From: Paraburkholderia mimosarum LMG 23256 = NBRC 106338
Lineage (GTDB): Bacteria > Pseudomonadota > Gammaproteobacteria > Burkholderiales > Burkholderiaceae
Direction of reading: 5' to 3'
Assembly (NCBI RefSeq): GCF_000739815.1
Contig: NZ_BBJJ01000003.1
Coordinates: 43,302 to 107,301, forward strand
DNA length: 64,000 nucleotides
Shown here: positions 45,185 through 54,557 of the stretch, piece by piece
Layout of the letters: the number at the start of each line of letters is the position of its first letter
Numbering within the stretch: position 1 is the stretch's first letter
Position numbers and translations under genes: made by a program
Notes under the pieces: generated by a model
What the model saw: only the letters and a program-made list of their open reading frames with translations
Database searches by the model: none
Told to the model about the DNA's origin: nothing

Positions 45185-46318
45185 TCAAAGCTGCCGCGCG
45201 ATCACCATCCGCTGGACTTCGCTCGTGCCTTCGTAGATCTGCGTGATGCGCGCATCGCGATAGTGCCGCTCCACCGGATAATCGTTGAGGAAGCCATAGC
45301 CGCCGTGGATCTGGATGGCGTGCGAGCACACTTCCTCGGCCATTTCGGAAGCGTAGAGCTTGGCCTGCGAAGCCTCCGAAAGACACGGCTTGCCAAGCGT
45401 GCGCAGCCGCGCCGCGTGATGCACGAGAAGGCGCGCCGCGTTGATGCGCGTGTGCATGTCCGCGAGCATGTTCGCCACGCTCTGATGCTTGATGATCGGC
45501 TCGCCGAACTGCACGCGCTCGTGCGCATAGGTGCGCGCCGCGTCGAAGGCCGCGCGCGCGATGCCGAGCGCCTGCGCCGCAATGCCGATGCGCCCGCCTT
45601 CGAGGTTCGCGAGCGCGATCTTCAGGCCCTCGCCGCGCTGGCCAAGCAGATTCGCCTCGGGAATCGCGCAGTCGACGAGCGAGATCGGGCAGGTGTCCGA
45701 AGCGCGGATGCCCATCTTCTTCTCGTGCGGCCCGACGTTGAAGCCCGGCGTGTCCGTCGGCACGATGAACGCCGAGATGCCGCGCTTGCCCGCGTCGGGA
45801 TCGGTCACGGCGAACACGATGGCGACGCTCGCGCGCGAGCCGTTGGTCACGAACTGCTTGTTGCCGTTCAACACCCACTTGCCGTCGCGCAGCTCCGCGC
45901 GCGTGCGCAGGTTGTTCGCCTCCGAGCCCGCCTGCGGCTCGGTCAGGCAAAACGCGCCGATCAGCTCGCCGCTGGCGAGCTTGCCTAGCCAGCGATCCTT
46001 TTGCGCGTCGGTGCCGAACTGCAGGATCGGCCCGCAGCCCACTGAGTTGTGCACGCTCACGAGCGTCGCGCACGAGGCGCAGCCCGCTGCGATTTCCTCC
46101 ATCGCGAGCGCGTACGCCACGTAGTCGGTGTAGGAACCGCCCTGCTCCTGCGGCACGATCATGCCGAGAAAGCCCAGCTCGCCCAGCTGCTTGACCACCT
46201 CGTCGGGCAGCTTGCCCTCGCGGTCCCATTGCGCTGCGTTCGGCGCTAGCTGCTCGCTCGAGAAGTCGCGCGCGGCGTCGCGAATCATGCGCTGGTCGTC
46301 GGTATAGAACTCGTCCAT
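45185..46318 (-). CDS. Acyl-CoA dehydrogenase, isobutyryl-CoA dehydrogenase-like
   Basis: A 377-residue FAD enzyme. [19 protein letters not shown], the [16 protein letters not shown] loop, and the C-terminal [18 protein letters not shown] with the catalytic Glu are visible. Together with a hydratase and HIBCH it fits isobutyryl-CoA oxidation in valine breakdown. AAGGGG lies 7 nt upstream of the ATG. First gene of the operon, divergent from an AraC regulator. Confidence 0.9.
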   Translation of the reverse strand: MDEFYTDDQRMIRDAARDFSSEQLAPNAAQWDREGKLPDEVVKQLGELGFLGMIVPQEQGGSYTDYVAYALAMEEIAAGCASCATLVSVHNSVGCGPILQFGTDAQKDRWLGKLASGELIGAFCLTEPQAGSEANNLRTRAELRDGKWVLNGNKQFVTNGSRASVAIVFAVTDPDAGKRGISAFIVPTDTPGFNVGPHEKKMGIRASDTCPISLVDCAIPEANLLGQRGEGLKIALANLEGGRIGIAAQALGIARAAFDAARTYAHERVQFGEPIIKHQSVANMLADMHTRINAARLLVHHAARLRTLGKPCLSEASQAKLYASEMAEEVCSHAIQIHGGYGFLNDYPVERHYRDARITQIYEGTSEVQRMVIARQL

Positions 46319-46496
46319 GTGTGTCCCCTTCCTGTGTCTCTTGCGCTTGCCTTCCACTGTGGCGCGATGGCGCCCCGGCTGCAAGGCTTGCGAAAAGTGT
46401 AGGCATGGGGACGCGCGCATTCGATGCCCGCCACGCTCAAAATCCTTGATCGGATTTACCATAGAGGCTAAGAAAACCTTAACGGAGGCGGCTCCC

Positions 46497-47543
46497 TTGC
46501 AACCGGCGAAACCCGATACGCTGAGCGAAAAAGGCACGATCTCGATGCGCCTCGTGAACGAGACGCTCGCGCTGGCGCGGGCGGGCGGCCTCGAAATCGC
46601 GCCGCTCGCCGAAGCGGCCGGCATCTCTGCGGCCGTGCTGTGCGCGCCGCAGGCCCGTGTGAGCGCGGCGCAATACGGCCTGCTGTGGTCGGGCATCGCG
46701 CGCGCGCTCGACGACGAATTCTTCGGCCAGGACTCGCACGCGATGAAAAGCGGCAGCTTCATCGCCATGACGCACTCGGCGCTCGGCGCCAGCACCGGGC
46801 GCCAGGCGCTGCAGCGAGCGGTTCACTTCATGCGGCTCGTGCTCGACGACCTGGCCGGCGAGATCGACATCGACGCCACGCGCGTGCGCGTGACGCTCAA
46901 GCATCGCGCGGGCAGGCCCACGCCCACGATGTTCGCGTACGCCACCTGGTTCATCCTCGTCTATGGGCTCGTGTGCTGGCTCGTGGGCCGGCGCATTCCG
47001 CTGCTCGCGGCGCGCTTTTGCTGTCCGCAGCCCGATGCCGCGCACGACTATCAACTGATGCTCTGCGACGACATGACGTTCGACCAGGCGGCCACGTGCT
47101 TCGACTTCGCGCCAGCCTTTCTCGAGCTGCCCGTGATCCAGACCGCCAGCTCGGCGCGCGCCTTTTTGCGCAACGCGCCCGGCAATTTCGTCGTGAAGTA
47201 CCGCAACCCCGGCTCGTTCGCGACGCGCGTGCGAAGAACGCTGCGCGCGCTTCCCGCCGCCGCGTGGCCCGATGCCGACGCCATCGCGCGACGTCTGAAC
47301 GTGGCGCCCGCCACGCTGCGTCGGCGGCTGAGCCAGGAGGGCCACAGTTGCCAGTCGATCAAGGACGAATTGCGCCGCGACCTCGCGATCGCAGCGCTGC
47401 TGGACCCGCGCCGCTCGGTTGCCGACATTGCGGCGGCGGTTGGGTTCGCGGAGCCGAGCGCGTTTCATCGCGCGTTTCGCAAATGGACCGGACAGCGGCC
47501 GACCGACTATCGCGCGGCGCAGCTTCGCAAGCGCGCGCAGTGA
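46497..47543 (+). CDS. AraC-family regulator (OruR/arabinose-binding-like N-terminus)
   Basis: A 348-residue regulator: an N-terminal effector domain of the arabinose-binding-type family ([21 protein letters not shown]), and a C-terminal pair of HTH motifs ([41 protein letters not shown]). It probably controls the divergent acyl-CoA operon (mmsR-like role, inference). The TTG at 46497 is chosen because GGAGG lies 8 nt upstream and it keeps the conserved KGTIS segment; the next ATG at 46545 would cut it off. Confidence 0.85.
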   Translation: MQPAKPDTLSEKGTISMRLVNETLALARAGGLEIAPLAEAAGISAAVLCAPQARVSAAQYGLLWSGIARALDDEFFGQDSHAMKSGSFIAMTHSALGASTGRQALQRAVHFMRLVLDDLAGEIDIDATRVRVTLKHRAGRPTPTMFAYATWFILVYGLVCWLVGRRIPLLAARFCCPQPDAAHDYQLMLCDDMTFDQAATCFDFAPAFLELPVIQTASSARAFLRNAPGNFVVKYRNPGSFATRVRRTLRALPAAAWPDADAIARRLNVAPATLRRRLSQEGHSCQSIKDELRRDLAIAALLDPRRSVADIAAAVGFAEPSAFHRAFRKWTGQRPTDYRAAQLRKRAQ

Positions 47544-47611
47544 GCGTTTCGCGGTTCGCCCGCACCGGCACGGCGAGTCTCGATCCACCTTTCAGTTATT
47601 GAGATAGCGCC

Positions 47612-47635
47612 TATAATTTTTAGGGATATCCCTAA
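47612..47635 (+). promoter_or_regulatory. TATAAT followed by 16-bp palindrome TTAGGGATATCCCTAA
   Basis: A perfect TATAAT (47612-47617) is followed at 47620-47635 by a perfect 16-bp palindrome that would cover the transcription start of the DUF4148 gene 17 nt downstream. The layout suggests a repressor operator; the -35 region is poor. Confidence 0.6.
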
Positions 47636-47651
47636 TACGAAAGGTCTTGCC

Positions 47652-47918
47652 ATGAACACTCTTCCGCGTGTAGCGCTCGGCGTGCTTGCCGGAGCATGCT
47701 GGTTCGCGTCGGCTGCGGCGCTGGCACAACCGTACGATCAGTCAGGGCCGTTGACGCGAGCCCAGGTGCGCGCAGACCTGATCGAGTGGCGGCAAGCGGG
47801 CTACGATCCGATGGACTGGGTCAACTATCCGGAAAACGCGCAACGGGCAGGCGCCATCGTGGCGCAGCGGCGCGCGTCACGCGCGCCGGGTGGTGCCGGC
47901 GGGCAGATGTCGCAGTAG
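47652..47918 (+). CDS. DUF4148 secreted protein (copy 1)
   Basis: An 88-residue exported protein: signal peptide (TLPRVALGVLAGACWFASAAA, cleavage near ALAQ-P) and the DUF4148 pattern LTRAQVRADLIEWRQAGYDP. Start at 47652 with AAAGG upstream. This family is common and of unknown role in Burkholderia. Two related genes lie at 56.1 and 56.8 kb. Confidence 0.85.
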   Translation: MNTLPRVALGVLAGACWFASAAALAQPYDQSGPLTRAQVRADLIEWRQAGYDPMDWVNYPENAQRAGAIVAQRRASRAPGGAGGQMSQ

Positions 47919-48396
47919 CGCCCGCTAGCCAGCCACACGCAGCAGCGCAGCCATTCGGCATCGGGCGATCCGCGCCCGGAAGTTCGCGCGCGCATCGTTG
48001 TATTGCGACTGCCGCCCCCGGAGCGCTGCTGTGGCTCGAAATGACCGGTTGCGACGTTCGGTCTGTGGCATACAGGCGACTTCAAAACGTTCCTGCCAAC
48101 GCGTGGGCAGGCCGCCTCCGCGGAATCAAGCGCAGCGTCGATCAGGCGTTTCAGTGCGTCTAAGCGCGGGTCCGGGCGAATTCAAGCATGCGCCGGATTT
48201 GTATTGCAGTCCTAATTAAATATCGGGTAATCGAATTCCCTCACGGACGTGAAATGCTGAGGGAATTCGGACGAAAAAGTCTCCGGGCCTGGCTCGATGC
48301 GCCAGACCCGGAGGGGCCGATCGCCCAGGTCTTACTCTGAGGTCTTACTCTGAGGTCTTACTCTGAGGTCTTACTCTGAGGTCTTACTCTGACGTC
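47919..48396. other. Intergenic region: inverted repeat, minus-strand terminator, tandem array
   Basis: No gene is supported here. It holds a 12-bp inverted repeat (CGAATTCCCTCA at 48232-48243 and TGAGGGAATTCG at 48258-48269), then the minus-strand terminator at 48274-48313, then the 13-bp tandem array that runs into the stop codon of the fimbrial gene. Confidence 0.7.
48274..48313 (-). terminator. Terminator of the fimbrial gene
   Basis: On the minus strand CTCCGGGTCTGGC (48301-48313), a 7-nt loop, GCCAGGCCCGGAG (48281-48293, one mismatch) and a U5 run. It lies 84 nt downstream of the fimbrial stop. Confidence 0.8.
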
Positions 48397-48403
48397 TTAC
48401 TGA
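48329..48403. repeat. 13-bp tandem direct repeats (GTCTTACTCTGAG, 5 copies plus partial)
   Basis: Units at 48329, 48342, 48355, 48368 and 48381 (the last ends AC), then a partial sixth (GTCTTACTGA) whose TTA is the complement of the stop codon of the fimbrial gene. The array therefore begins at the stop codon and fills the space up to the terminator. Confidence 0.95.
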
Positions 48404-48954
48404 TAGCTGACCGCGTACTGCACGGTGCCGAACACGGAACCGGCGGTCGCATTACCCGTTGCGCTGTAGTAGCGAACCGCGAAGTCGTGCGTCGACGCCG
48501 TCGCGCCGGCTGCGAGGTTCAGACCGGCTGCGGCGTAGCCCATGGCGCCGGAGAGATTGAAAGGCGTGGAGGGCGCAGCCGGGTCCAGCAGTTGCAGCGC
48601 GACGTTGGTTGCGGTCCCGGTATTGCCAAGGTTGCCGTTGCTATCCACCTGATTCCCGACGAACACCGTCTTGATCGGCAGCGCACTGGCCGGCGCGGTG
48701 CAGCCGGTCACGCCGATCGTGAAGTTCGTCATGCCGGCGTTGCTGCCCGCAGCCTGGAGGACCGAGACCGACACCGGGGGCAACGGGACCGTCGGGTTTG
48801 TCGCGTTGCCGTTGACCGTGACCTCGCAGGTCTGGGTCGCCACTTCGCCCTGGAAGTTGAGCGTATTCGCGCTCGCCGCCAATACGCTGGCCGGAACGGC
48901 GGCGGCGGCAGCCACACAGACGGCGACAGCGGCGATCTTCTTGCTATGAAGCAT
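48397..48954 (-). CDS. Fimbrial major subunit-like protein (type 1 pilin fold)
   Basis: A 185-residue exported protein of the FimA/chaperone-usher pilin family. Signal peptide (LHSKKIAAVAVCVAAAAAVP, cleavage near VLA-ASA), two conserved cysteines (QTCEV and VTGCTA, about 40 residues apart), a strand-rich body and the C-terminal beta strand ending in YAVSYQ, as in donor-strand pilins. Start at 48954 with AAAGGAATC upstream. No usher or chaperone gene is near, so it is an orphan. The stop codon lies in the first unit of a 13-bp repeat array. Confidence 0.85.
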   Translation of the reverse strand: MLHSKKIAAVAVCVAAAAAVPASVLAASANTLNFQGEVATQTCEVTVNGNATNPTVPLPPVSVSVLQAAGSNAGMTNFTIGVTGCTAPASALPIKTVFVGNQVDSNGNLGNTGTATNVALQLLDPAAPSTPFNLSGAMGYAAAGLNLAAGATASTHDFAVRYYSATGNATAGSVFGTVQYAVSYQ

Positions 48955-49293
48955 AGATGATTCCTTTCTTGGCTGAAAAATCAAGAAGTCTAAACGTAAG
49001 ACTTGTCGAAAGGTATCAGCCATTTCTTAAACAATATGAGCGTCGTCAAACGAACGCGATCGGGCCATCGCACGAAGCGGCGCGCATCAACCGATTCGAA
49101 TGTCGATTGACGTTTCATGCGGTGGCCCTGGCGTTCTGCCCATCCCACAATTGTTTACAATCGCGCCCGTAGCCATACGCCGCGGCATCCGCGCACATCG
49201 AAGCGTGCTCCTGCCGGCGGTGATTGCACACAACAACCAAGCAACGCAACCAAGCAGCGAATAACCCGCTCGACTCTCAAGGGCCCGATCTTC
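48955..49293. other. Divergent gap between fimbrial and permease genes
   Basis: No gene. It carries an inverted repeat AAGTCT-N7-AGACTT (48986-49004) 32 nt upstream of the fimbrial start and a palindrome-like ATTGTTTACAAT (49150-49161) on the permease side. Either may bind a regulator; neither is a known box. Confidence 0.45.
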
Positions 49294-50595
49294 ATGGACG
49301 CCATCAAACGCTATTTCGGTTTCGAAGAAGCAGGCACCAACCTGCGCACCGAACTGCTCGCCGGTATCACCACATTCCTCACGATGGCCTACATCATCTT
49401 CGTGAACCCTGCCATCCTTGGCGACGCCGGCATGCCGAAAGAAAGCGTGTTCGTCGCCACCTGCCTCGTCGCGGCGCTCGCCTCGCTCGTCATGGGCCTC
49501 TACGCGAACTACCCCATCGCGCTCGCGCCCGGCATGGGGCTGAACGCGTACTTCGCCTATACGGTCGTGAAGGGCATGGGCTTCACGTGGCAGGCCGCGC
49601 TCGGCGCGGTGTTCATCTCCGGGTGCCTGTTCTTCATCGTCACCCTGCTGCGCGTGCGCGAAGCCATCGTCAACGGCATTCCGCATTCGATCCGCGTGTC
49701 GATCACAGCGGGTATCGGCCTCTTTCTCGCGATCATCTCGCTCAAGACCTCGGGCGTGGTCGTCGGGAGCCCGGCCACGCTCGTCGAGCTCGGCAACCTG
49801 CACGATCCGCATACGATCCTCGCGATCATCGGCTTTTTTGCCATCGTCACGCTCGACGTGCTGAAAGTGCGCGGCGCGATCCTGATCGGCATCGTCGGGG
49901 TCACGATCCTCTCGTTCTTCTTCGGCGGCAACCAGTTCCACGGCATCTTCTCGCCGCCGCCATCGATCGCGCCGACGTTCGCGCAGCTCGACATCAAGGC
50001 GGCGCTCTCCACGGGCGTGCTCAATGTCGTACTCGTGTTCTTTCTCGTCGAGCTGTTCGACGCGACCGGCACGCTGATGGGCGTCGCGAACCGCGCGGGC
50101 CTGCTCGTCCACGGCAAGATGCACCGCCTGAACCGCGCGCTGCTCGCGGACAGCACCGCGATTCTCGCGGGCTCGGTGCTCGGCACCTCGTCCACCACGG
50201 CGTATATCGAAAGCGCCTCGGGCGTGCAGGCGGGCGGCCGCACCGGCATGACCGCGCTGACCGTGGCCGTGCTGTTCCTCGCGTGCCTGTTCGTCGCGCC
50301 GCTCGCGGGCGTGGTGCCGGGCTATGCCACGGCGCCGGCGCTGCTCTACGTCTCGTGCCTGATGCTGCGCGAACTCGCCGATCTGCCCTGGGAAGACGCC
50401 ACCGAAGTCGTACCCGCCACCCTCACCGCGCTCGCCATGCCGTTCACCTATTCGATCGCCAATGGCGTGGCGTTCGGCTTCATCTCGTATGCGGGCCTGA
50501 AGCTGCTGACGGGCCGCGTGCGCGAGGTAAAGCTGATCGTCTGGATCATCGCGGCCGTGTTCCTGTTCCGGTATTTCTATCTCGGCAGCGCGTAA
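49294..50595 (+). CDS. NCS2-family nucleobase permease (guanine/hypoxanthine/adenine type)
   Basis: A 433-residue inner-membrane transporter of the AzgA-like NCS2 branch. FGFEEAGTNLRTELLAGITTFLTMAYIIFVNPAIL-type N-terminus (seen as AGITTFLTMAYIIFVNPA), GMGLNAYFAY and the signature VLGTSSTTAYIESASGVQAGG are characteristic. About 12-14 helices. It imports purine bases with protons. Start at 49294, AAGGG upstream. Single gene. Confidence 0.9.
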   Translation: MDAIKRYFGFEEAGTNLRTELLAGITTFLTMAYIIFVNPAILGDAGMPKESVFVATCLVAALASLVMGLYANYPIALAPGMGLNAYFAYTVVKGMGFTWQAALGAVFISGCLFFIVTLLRVREAIVNGIPHSIRVSITAGIGLFLAIISLKTSGVVVGSPATLVELGNLHDPHTILAIIGFFAIVTLDVLKVRGAILIGIVGVTILSFFFGGNQFHGIFSPPPSIAPTFAQLDIKAALSTGVLNVVLVFFLVELFDATGTLMGVANRAGLLVHGKMHRLNRALLADSTAILAGSVLGTSSTTAYIESASGVQAGGRTGMTALTVAVLFLACLFVAPLAGVVPGYATAPALLYVSCLMLRELADLPWEDATEVVPATLTALAMPFTYSIANGVAFGFISYAGLKLLTGRVREVKLIVWIIAAVFLFRYFYLGSA

Positions 50596-50766
50596 GGGAA
50601 GACGGTTGTTCGCAAGGACGTCTACGCGGCCCGGGAGCATTCGGGCCTCCCATCGTCCCTTCATACCCCGCTACGTCAAGCTTCCCGGCTATATCGCTGC
50701 ACGGCGCGGCACCTGCTCCTTATCATAGGAACGATTGCCAGCACCCCCGCACACAGGAGCCGCCAC

Positions 50767-51300
50767 GTGGCAACTTTCCCCGCCGCATCCGAACGCTACA
50801 CGAAGCCCGCGATCTTGTTTCACTGGGCCATTTTTCTGCTCGTCGCGCTTGCTTATCTCGCGATCGAAGTGCGCGGCCCCAAAGGCACGGACAGCCGCGT
50901 GTTCTGGAGCAATGTGCACTACTGGGCGGGCACGCTCGTGCTCGCGCTCGCCGTGCCGCGGCTGCTATGGCGCCTCTGGCGCGGCGCGCCCGCCGGCATC
51001 GACTCCAACCGGCTGCTCTCGTTTCTTTCGCGCGTCGTGCATCTCGCGCTTTATCTGTTTATTTTCGTGCAGCCCCTGCTAGGCATTCTGACGATCAACA
51101 CGGCAGGCCATCCGGTCAGGCTCGCGGGGCTCGATCTGCAACTCACGCTCGCTGGCCCGGATCCCGCCGCACGCAAATTCATCAAAGACACGCACGAACT
51201 CTTCGGCAACCTCTTTTACTGGGTGATCGGTTTGCATGCGCTCGCGGCGATCGCGCACCACGTCGTGTTCCGCGACAACACGCTGCGCCGCATGGTCTGA
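50767..51300 (+). CDS. Cytochrome b561 (CybB family)
   Basis: A 177-residue four-helix membrane cytochrome. Haem-ligand histidines are in place: His19 (LFHW), His51 (NVHYW), His143 (DTHELFG) and His157 (GLHALAA). It shuttles electrons between quinols and other acceptors in the inner membrane. The start is GTG at 50767, with AGGAG 8 nt upstream. Physiological partner not seen. Confidence 0.9.
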   Translation: MATFPAASERYTKPAILFHWAIFLLVALAYLAIEVRGPKGTDSRVFWSNVHYWAGTLVLALAVPRLLWRLWRGAPAGIDSNRLLSFLSRVVHLALYLFIFVQPLLGILTINTAGHPVRLAGLDLQLTLAGPDPAARKFIKDTHELFGNLFYWVIGLHALAAIAHHVVFRDNTLRRMV

Positions 51301-51317
51301 GGGCGCAAAAAACGAAA

Positions 51318-51339
51318 GCCGCGCCCCGAAGGGCGCGGC
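51318..51339 (-). terminator. Minus-strand terminator of the DUF1488 gene
   Basis: GCCGCGCCC (51318-51326), a 4-nt loop and GGGCGCGGC (51331-51339), preceded by an A-rich run on the plus strand, which gives U-rich sequence on the minus strand. Confidence 0.75.
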
Positions 51340-51383
51340 GAGAAGCAAAAAGGCTGTAAAGAACGCCGTTGTCTACGACGCGT

Positions 51384-51677
51384 TCAGGACGCGCTGCCGT
51401 GCGCCTGGACGAAGCGCACGTAGCCGCTGCGCAGCACGAGACACTGCGCACGCGTTTCGGACAGCAAGCGACGCGCACAAGCCTCGATGCGGTCGCGGTG
51501 ATGGTCGAAGGCATTGAGCATGTCTTCGGCGCGCGGCGAGGCCGCCCCGAAGTGGTCTTCCAGCGCCGCCGCCGTGATCAGACACTCCACCCTCTCTCCA
51601 TCGACCATCGCCGGAAACGCCAAGGTAAGGTCGGGACCCGAGTATTCGGGCGCCTCGTTCGGAAACATGATCTGCAT
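51384..51677 (-). CDS. DUF1488 family protein
   Basis: A 97-residue small cytosolic protein. The order FPNEAPEYSGPDLTLAFPAMVDGERVECLI-type N-terminus (first 18: MQIMFPNEAPEYSGPDLT) and VECLITAAALEDHFGA-...ALDHHRDRIEA resembles the DUF1488 family, often found next to small stress genes. Start 51677 with AAGG upstream; ATG 9 nt inside is possible. Function unknown. Confidence 0.75.
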   Translation of the reverse strand: MQIMFPNEAPEYSGPDLTLAFPAMVDGERVECLITAAALEDHFGAASPRAEDMLNAFDHHRDRIEACARRLLSETRAQCLVLRSGYVRFVQAHGSAS

Positions 51678-52033
51678 GGGGGTCGCCTTAGTTGAGGGTG
51701 AATGGGCCGCGCTCAGCCGCCTCGGACTGCCCCCGGACAGCGCGGGTGACACTCCGATCCGGAACGCGCGGATCAACGTCAGCCGCCGTGAAAGACACGT
51801 TTGCGGCGGTTGATTTGATTCACTTTAGACGACTTCCTGCGGCCCGCAAGCTCCGCGTTGTCACACGCCGGAAATAGCCCGCAATGCGCGCTGGAAGACC
51901 TGACTTGAGCGCTTGTTTTTCGCAGGTGCAGCATCCGTATCGCTAGTTGCCCGCGCAAACACTGCCTCCCCGGCCTCTGCGCCAATGTGCCCGGCCGGTT
52001 GTCGCATCGCAACATGCGCGCCGCAAGGGCGCG
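51678..52033. other. Gap with nothing recognised
   Basis: A 356-nt stretch with no gene, terminator or clear promoter visible to me. Open frames on both strands lack ribosome sites. Confidence 0.5.
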
Positions 52034-52264
52034 TCACGATTCGCGATGCCGGTGCCGATCGAGGTGTTGGAGATCCTCGAGGTCTTTCGGGTGCAGCGTG
52101 AGCATCACCACGAACGCAGCGATCGCAAGGGCCACGGTCACCATTCCGGAAAGCACGACGTCGTTCTCGTCGAAGATCAATCCGTCAATTGCGTACCCGA
52201 GGCCAAAGAGCGCAACGAACGTGGCGAGCGCCGCCACCACGATCCTCAATTCGCCGTGCACCAT
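52034..52264 (-). CDS. Small membrane protein, two helices
   Basis: A 76-residue protein with hydrophobic segments IVVAALATFVALFGLGYAI (about 8-26) and VVLSGMVTVALAIAAFVVML (about 36-55), then a charged tail KDLEDLQHLDRHRHRES. GGAG is 6 nt upstream of the ATG. No family recognised. Confidence 0.65.
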   Translation of the reverse strand: MVHGELRIVVAALATFVALFGLGYAIDGLIFDENDVVLSGMVTVALAIAAFVVMLTLHPKDLEDLQHLDRHRHRES

Positions 52265-52514
52265 GACGTACTCCAGAACGGAGCGGGCGGTGAACCAGCA
52301 CCGCCGGGGGCGCGACGCGAATGCGCCCTCACCTTCATCCTGGCACCCGCGCGAATAAACTCAAGGGCGATTGACGGCGGAGCGACTTCGGTCCCCGCTT
52401 TAATCCGGATTGGCAGGCGGCTCGTATCCTGTACCATGAACCGGCCCAAGAGCCCCCGCTAGCGCCAGGCCGTGTTGCGCTGCAACGGCGGACCCATAAC
52501 GACTGGAGACAGGA

Positions 52515-54470
52515 GTGACTCGAAACCCCGTCACGCCGCACCATGCGGCCCGCGCGGACGCCATCGCACAAGCTCACGCGCGCTCGCGCGCACTGGGACT
52601 GCGCGCCGGCGAAGCGCCCGAATTCGATGCGCTCACCCCCGTGAACCTGCGCGATCTCATCGACACGAACCGCGCGCTCTACCATCAGGCCCGGCCCGTG
52701 ATGGACGCGCTGCACGCGCAGATCGTCGACACGCAAAGCATGGTGCTGCTCACCGACCGCAACGGCGTGATCCTCCACAGCCTCGGCGACAGCGATTTCA
52801 TCGAGAAGGCACAGCGCGTGGCACTGCGCCCGGGCGTTTCATGGGCCGAGCAGCATCGCGGCACGAATGCGATCGGCACGGCGCTCGTGGACGGGCAGCC
52901 CACCACCGTGCACGCGCGCGAGCATTTTCTGCGCGCCAATCACATCCTCACGTGCTCGTGCGCGCCGATCGCCGATCCGTACGGCCGCACGCTCGGCGCG
53001 CTCGACGTCAGCGGCGAATCGGGCGGCTTTCACAAGCACACGCTCGCGCTCGTGCGCATGTCGGCGCAGATGATCGAGAACCAGCTGTTCAGCACCGATT
53101 TCGCCGATGCCATCCGGCTCCAGTTTCATGTCCGCGCGGAATTCATCGGTACGTTGTACGAAGGATTGGCCGCCTTTTCCGCCGACGGCACGCTGCTCTG
53201 CGCGAACCGCAGCGCCCTGTTCCAGTTCGGCGCGCCGCTCGCGGACCTGCAGCGGCGCGAGTTCGCGGCGCTTTTCGGGCAGCCGTTCGCGGCCTTCATG
53301 CAGCAGCTCATGCGCGCGCCCGGTGAGCCGCTCACGCTTGCGCTCCCAAGTGGCGTGCGCGTGATCGCGCGCGCCACGCCCGGCGCGGCCACCCTGGCGC
53401 GCTCCGCAATCCCCGCATCGTCCCGCGCGCCAAACGCCGCACACGCGTCGTACACACCGCCCGCCGCTGCAAAGACGGCCGCCGCCGACGCGACACCGCA
53501 GCCCACGCTAGCCGAACTCGACACCGGCGACGCGCGGCTCGCCGCCGCGCTGCAGCGCGTGGCGCGCGTGCGCGGCCGCGACATTCCCGTGCTCGTGCTC
53601 GGCCGCACCGGCACCGGCAAGGAATGGCTCGCGCGGGCGCTGCATCGCGATTCGCCGCGCCGCGACGGGCCGTTCGTCGCGCTCAACTGCGCCGCGCTGC
53701 CCGAGACGCTGATCGAAGCCGAACTGTTCGGCTACGAAGACGGCGCATTCACGGGTGCGAAGCGCCGCGGCAGCGCGGGCAAGATCGCGCAGGCGCATGG
53801 CGGCACGCTCTTTCTCGACGAGATCGGCGACATGCCGCTCGCGCAACAGGTGCGGCTCATGCGCGTGCTGCAGGAACGCGCCGTCGTGCCGCTCGGCGGC
53901 ACGCGCGCGGTGCCCGTGGATCTGCGCATCGTCTGCGCGACGCACCGGGATCTGCGCGCGATGATCGCCGAAGGCACGTTCCGCGAGGATCTGTACTACC
54001 GCATCAACGGCCTCGTGGTCACGCTGCCCGCGCTGGCCGAGCGCACCGATCTCGACGCGCTCGTCGCCCGCATGCTCGACATCGTGCGGCGCGAGGTGCC
54101 GGCTGCGCCCACTCGCCTCACGCCAGCAGTTGCGGCGTGCTTCGCGCGCTGCCGCTGGCCGGGCAATCTGCGTCAGCTCGCGAGCGCGCTGCGCACGGCG
54201 GCGATCATGGCCGAAGGAGAAGACGCCATCGACATCGAGCATCTGCCCGAAGACCTGATGCACGATTGCGATCCCGCGAGCGAATGGGAGGCGCCGCACG
54301 CTCCGACGGCGACGGACCGCACCGGATCCGAGCCCGCGCGCCTCTCCGTCTGGCAGTCACGGCTCATCGAAGACACGCTCGCCCGCCACGGCGGCAACGT
54401 CTCGGCAGCGGCGCGCGAACTCGGGCTCGCACGCAACACCATCTACCGGCACCTGCGCCAGCGGCGCTGA
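52515..54470 (+). CDS. Sigma-54-dependent regulator, AcoR type
   Basis: A 651-residue enhancer-binding protein. N-terminal GAF sensor (about 75-200), then a long linker, an AAA+ domain with Walker A GRTGTGKE (363-370), sigma-54 loop GAFTGA (410-415) and Walker B GGTLFLDEIGDMP, and a C-terminal Fis HTH (GNVSAAARELGLARNTIYRHL). The GAFTGA motif is intact, so it should activate sigma-54 promoters. GTG start at 52515 with GGAG 6 nt upstream. No acoABC operon follows it and no -24/-12 promoter was found nearby; target genes are unknown. Confidence 0.9.
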   Translation: MTRNPVTPHHAARADAIAQAHARSRALGLRAGEAPEFDALTPVNLRDLIDTNRALYHQARPVMDALHAQIVDTQSMVLLTDRNGVILHSLGDSDFIEKAQRVALRPGVSWAEQHRGTNAIGTALVDGQPTTVHAREHFLRANHILTCSCAPIADPYGRTLGALDVSGESGGFHKHTLALVRMSAQMIENQLFSTDFADAIRLQFHVRAEFIGTLYEGLAAFSADGTLLCANRSALFQFGAPLADLQRREFAALFGQPFAAFMQQLMRAPGEPLTLALPSGVRVIARATPGAATLARSAIPASSRAPNAAHASYTPPAAAKTAAADATPQPTLAELDTGDARLAAALQRVARVRGRDIPVLVLGRTGTGKEWLARALHRDSPRRDGPFVALNCAALPETLIEAELFGYEDGAFTGAKRRGSAGKIAQAHGGTLFLDEIGDMPLAQQVRLMRVLQERAVVPLGGTRAVPVDLRIVCATHRDLRAMIAEGTFREDLYYRINGLVVTLPALAERTDLDALVARMLDIVRREVPAAPTRLTPAVAACFARCRWPGNLRQLASALRTAAIMAEGEDAIDIEHLPEDLMHDCDPASEWEAPHAPTATDRTGSEPARLSVWQSRLIEDTLARHGGNVSAAARELGLARNTIYRHLRQRR

Positions 54471-54557
54471 GCACGCCGGACAGGCACATCGACGCGCGGC
54501 TTCTGACCCGGGCCGCGCCAGGGTAAGCTTGGCGGATCGTCTTTTTCACCCGCGCCC

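Noticed and set aside
48329..48403. CRISPR array
   Set aside because: Units are 13 bp and contiguous with no spacers, and no cas genes are near.
52265..54557. Sigma-54 (-24/-12) promoter near the AcoR-type regulator
   Set aside because: No GG-N10-GC pattern close to TGGCAC-N5-TTGC was found in the nearby gaps.
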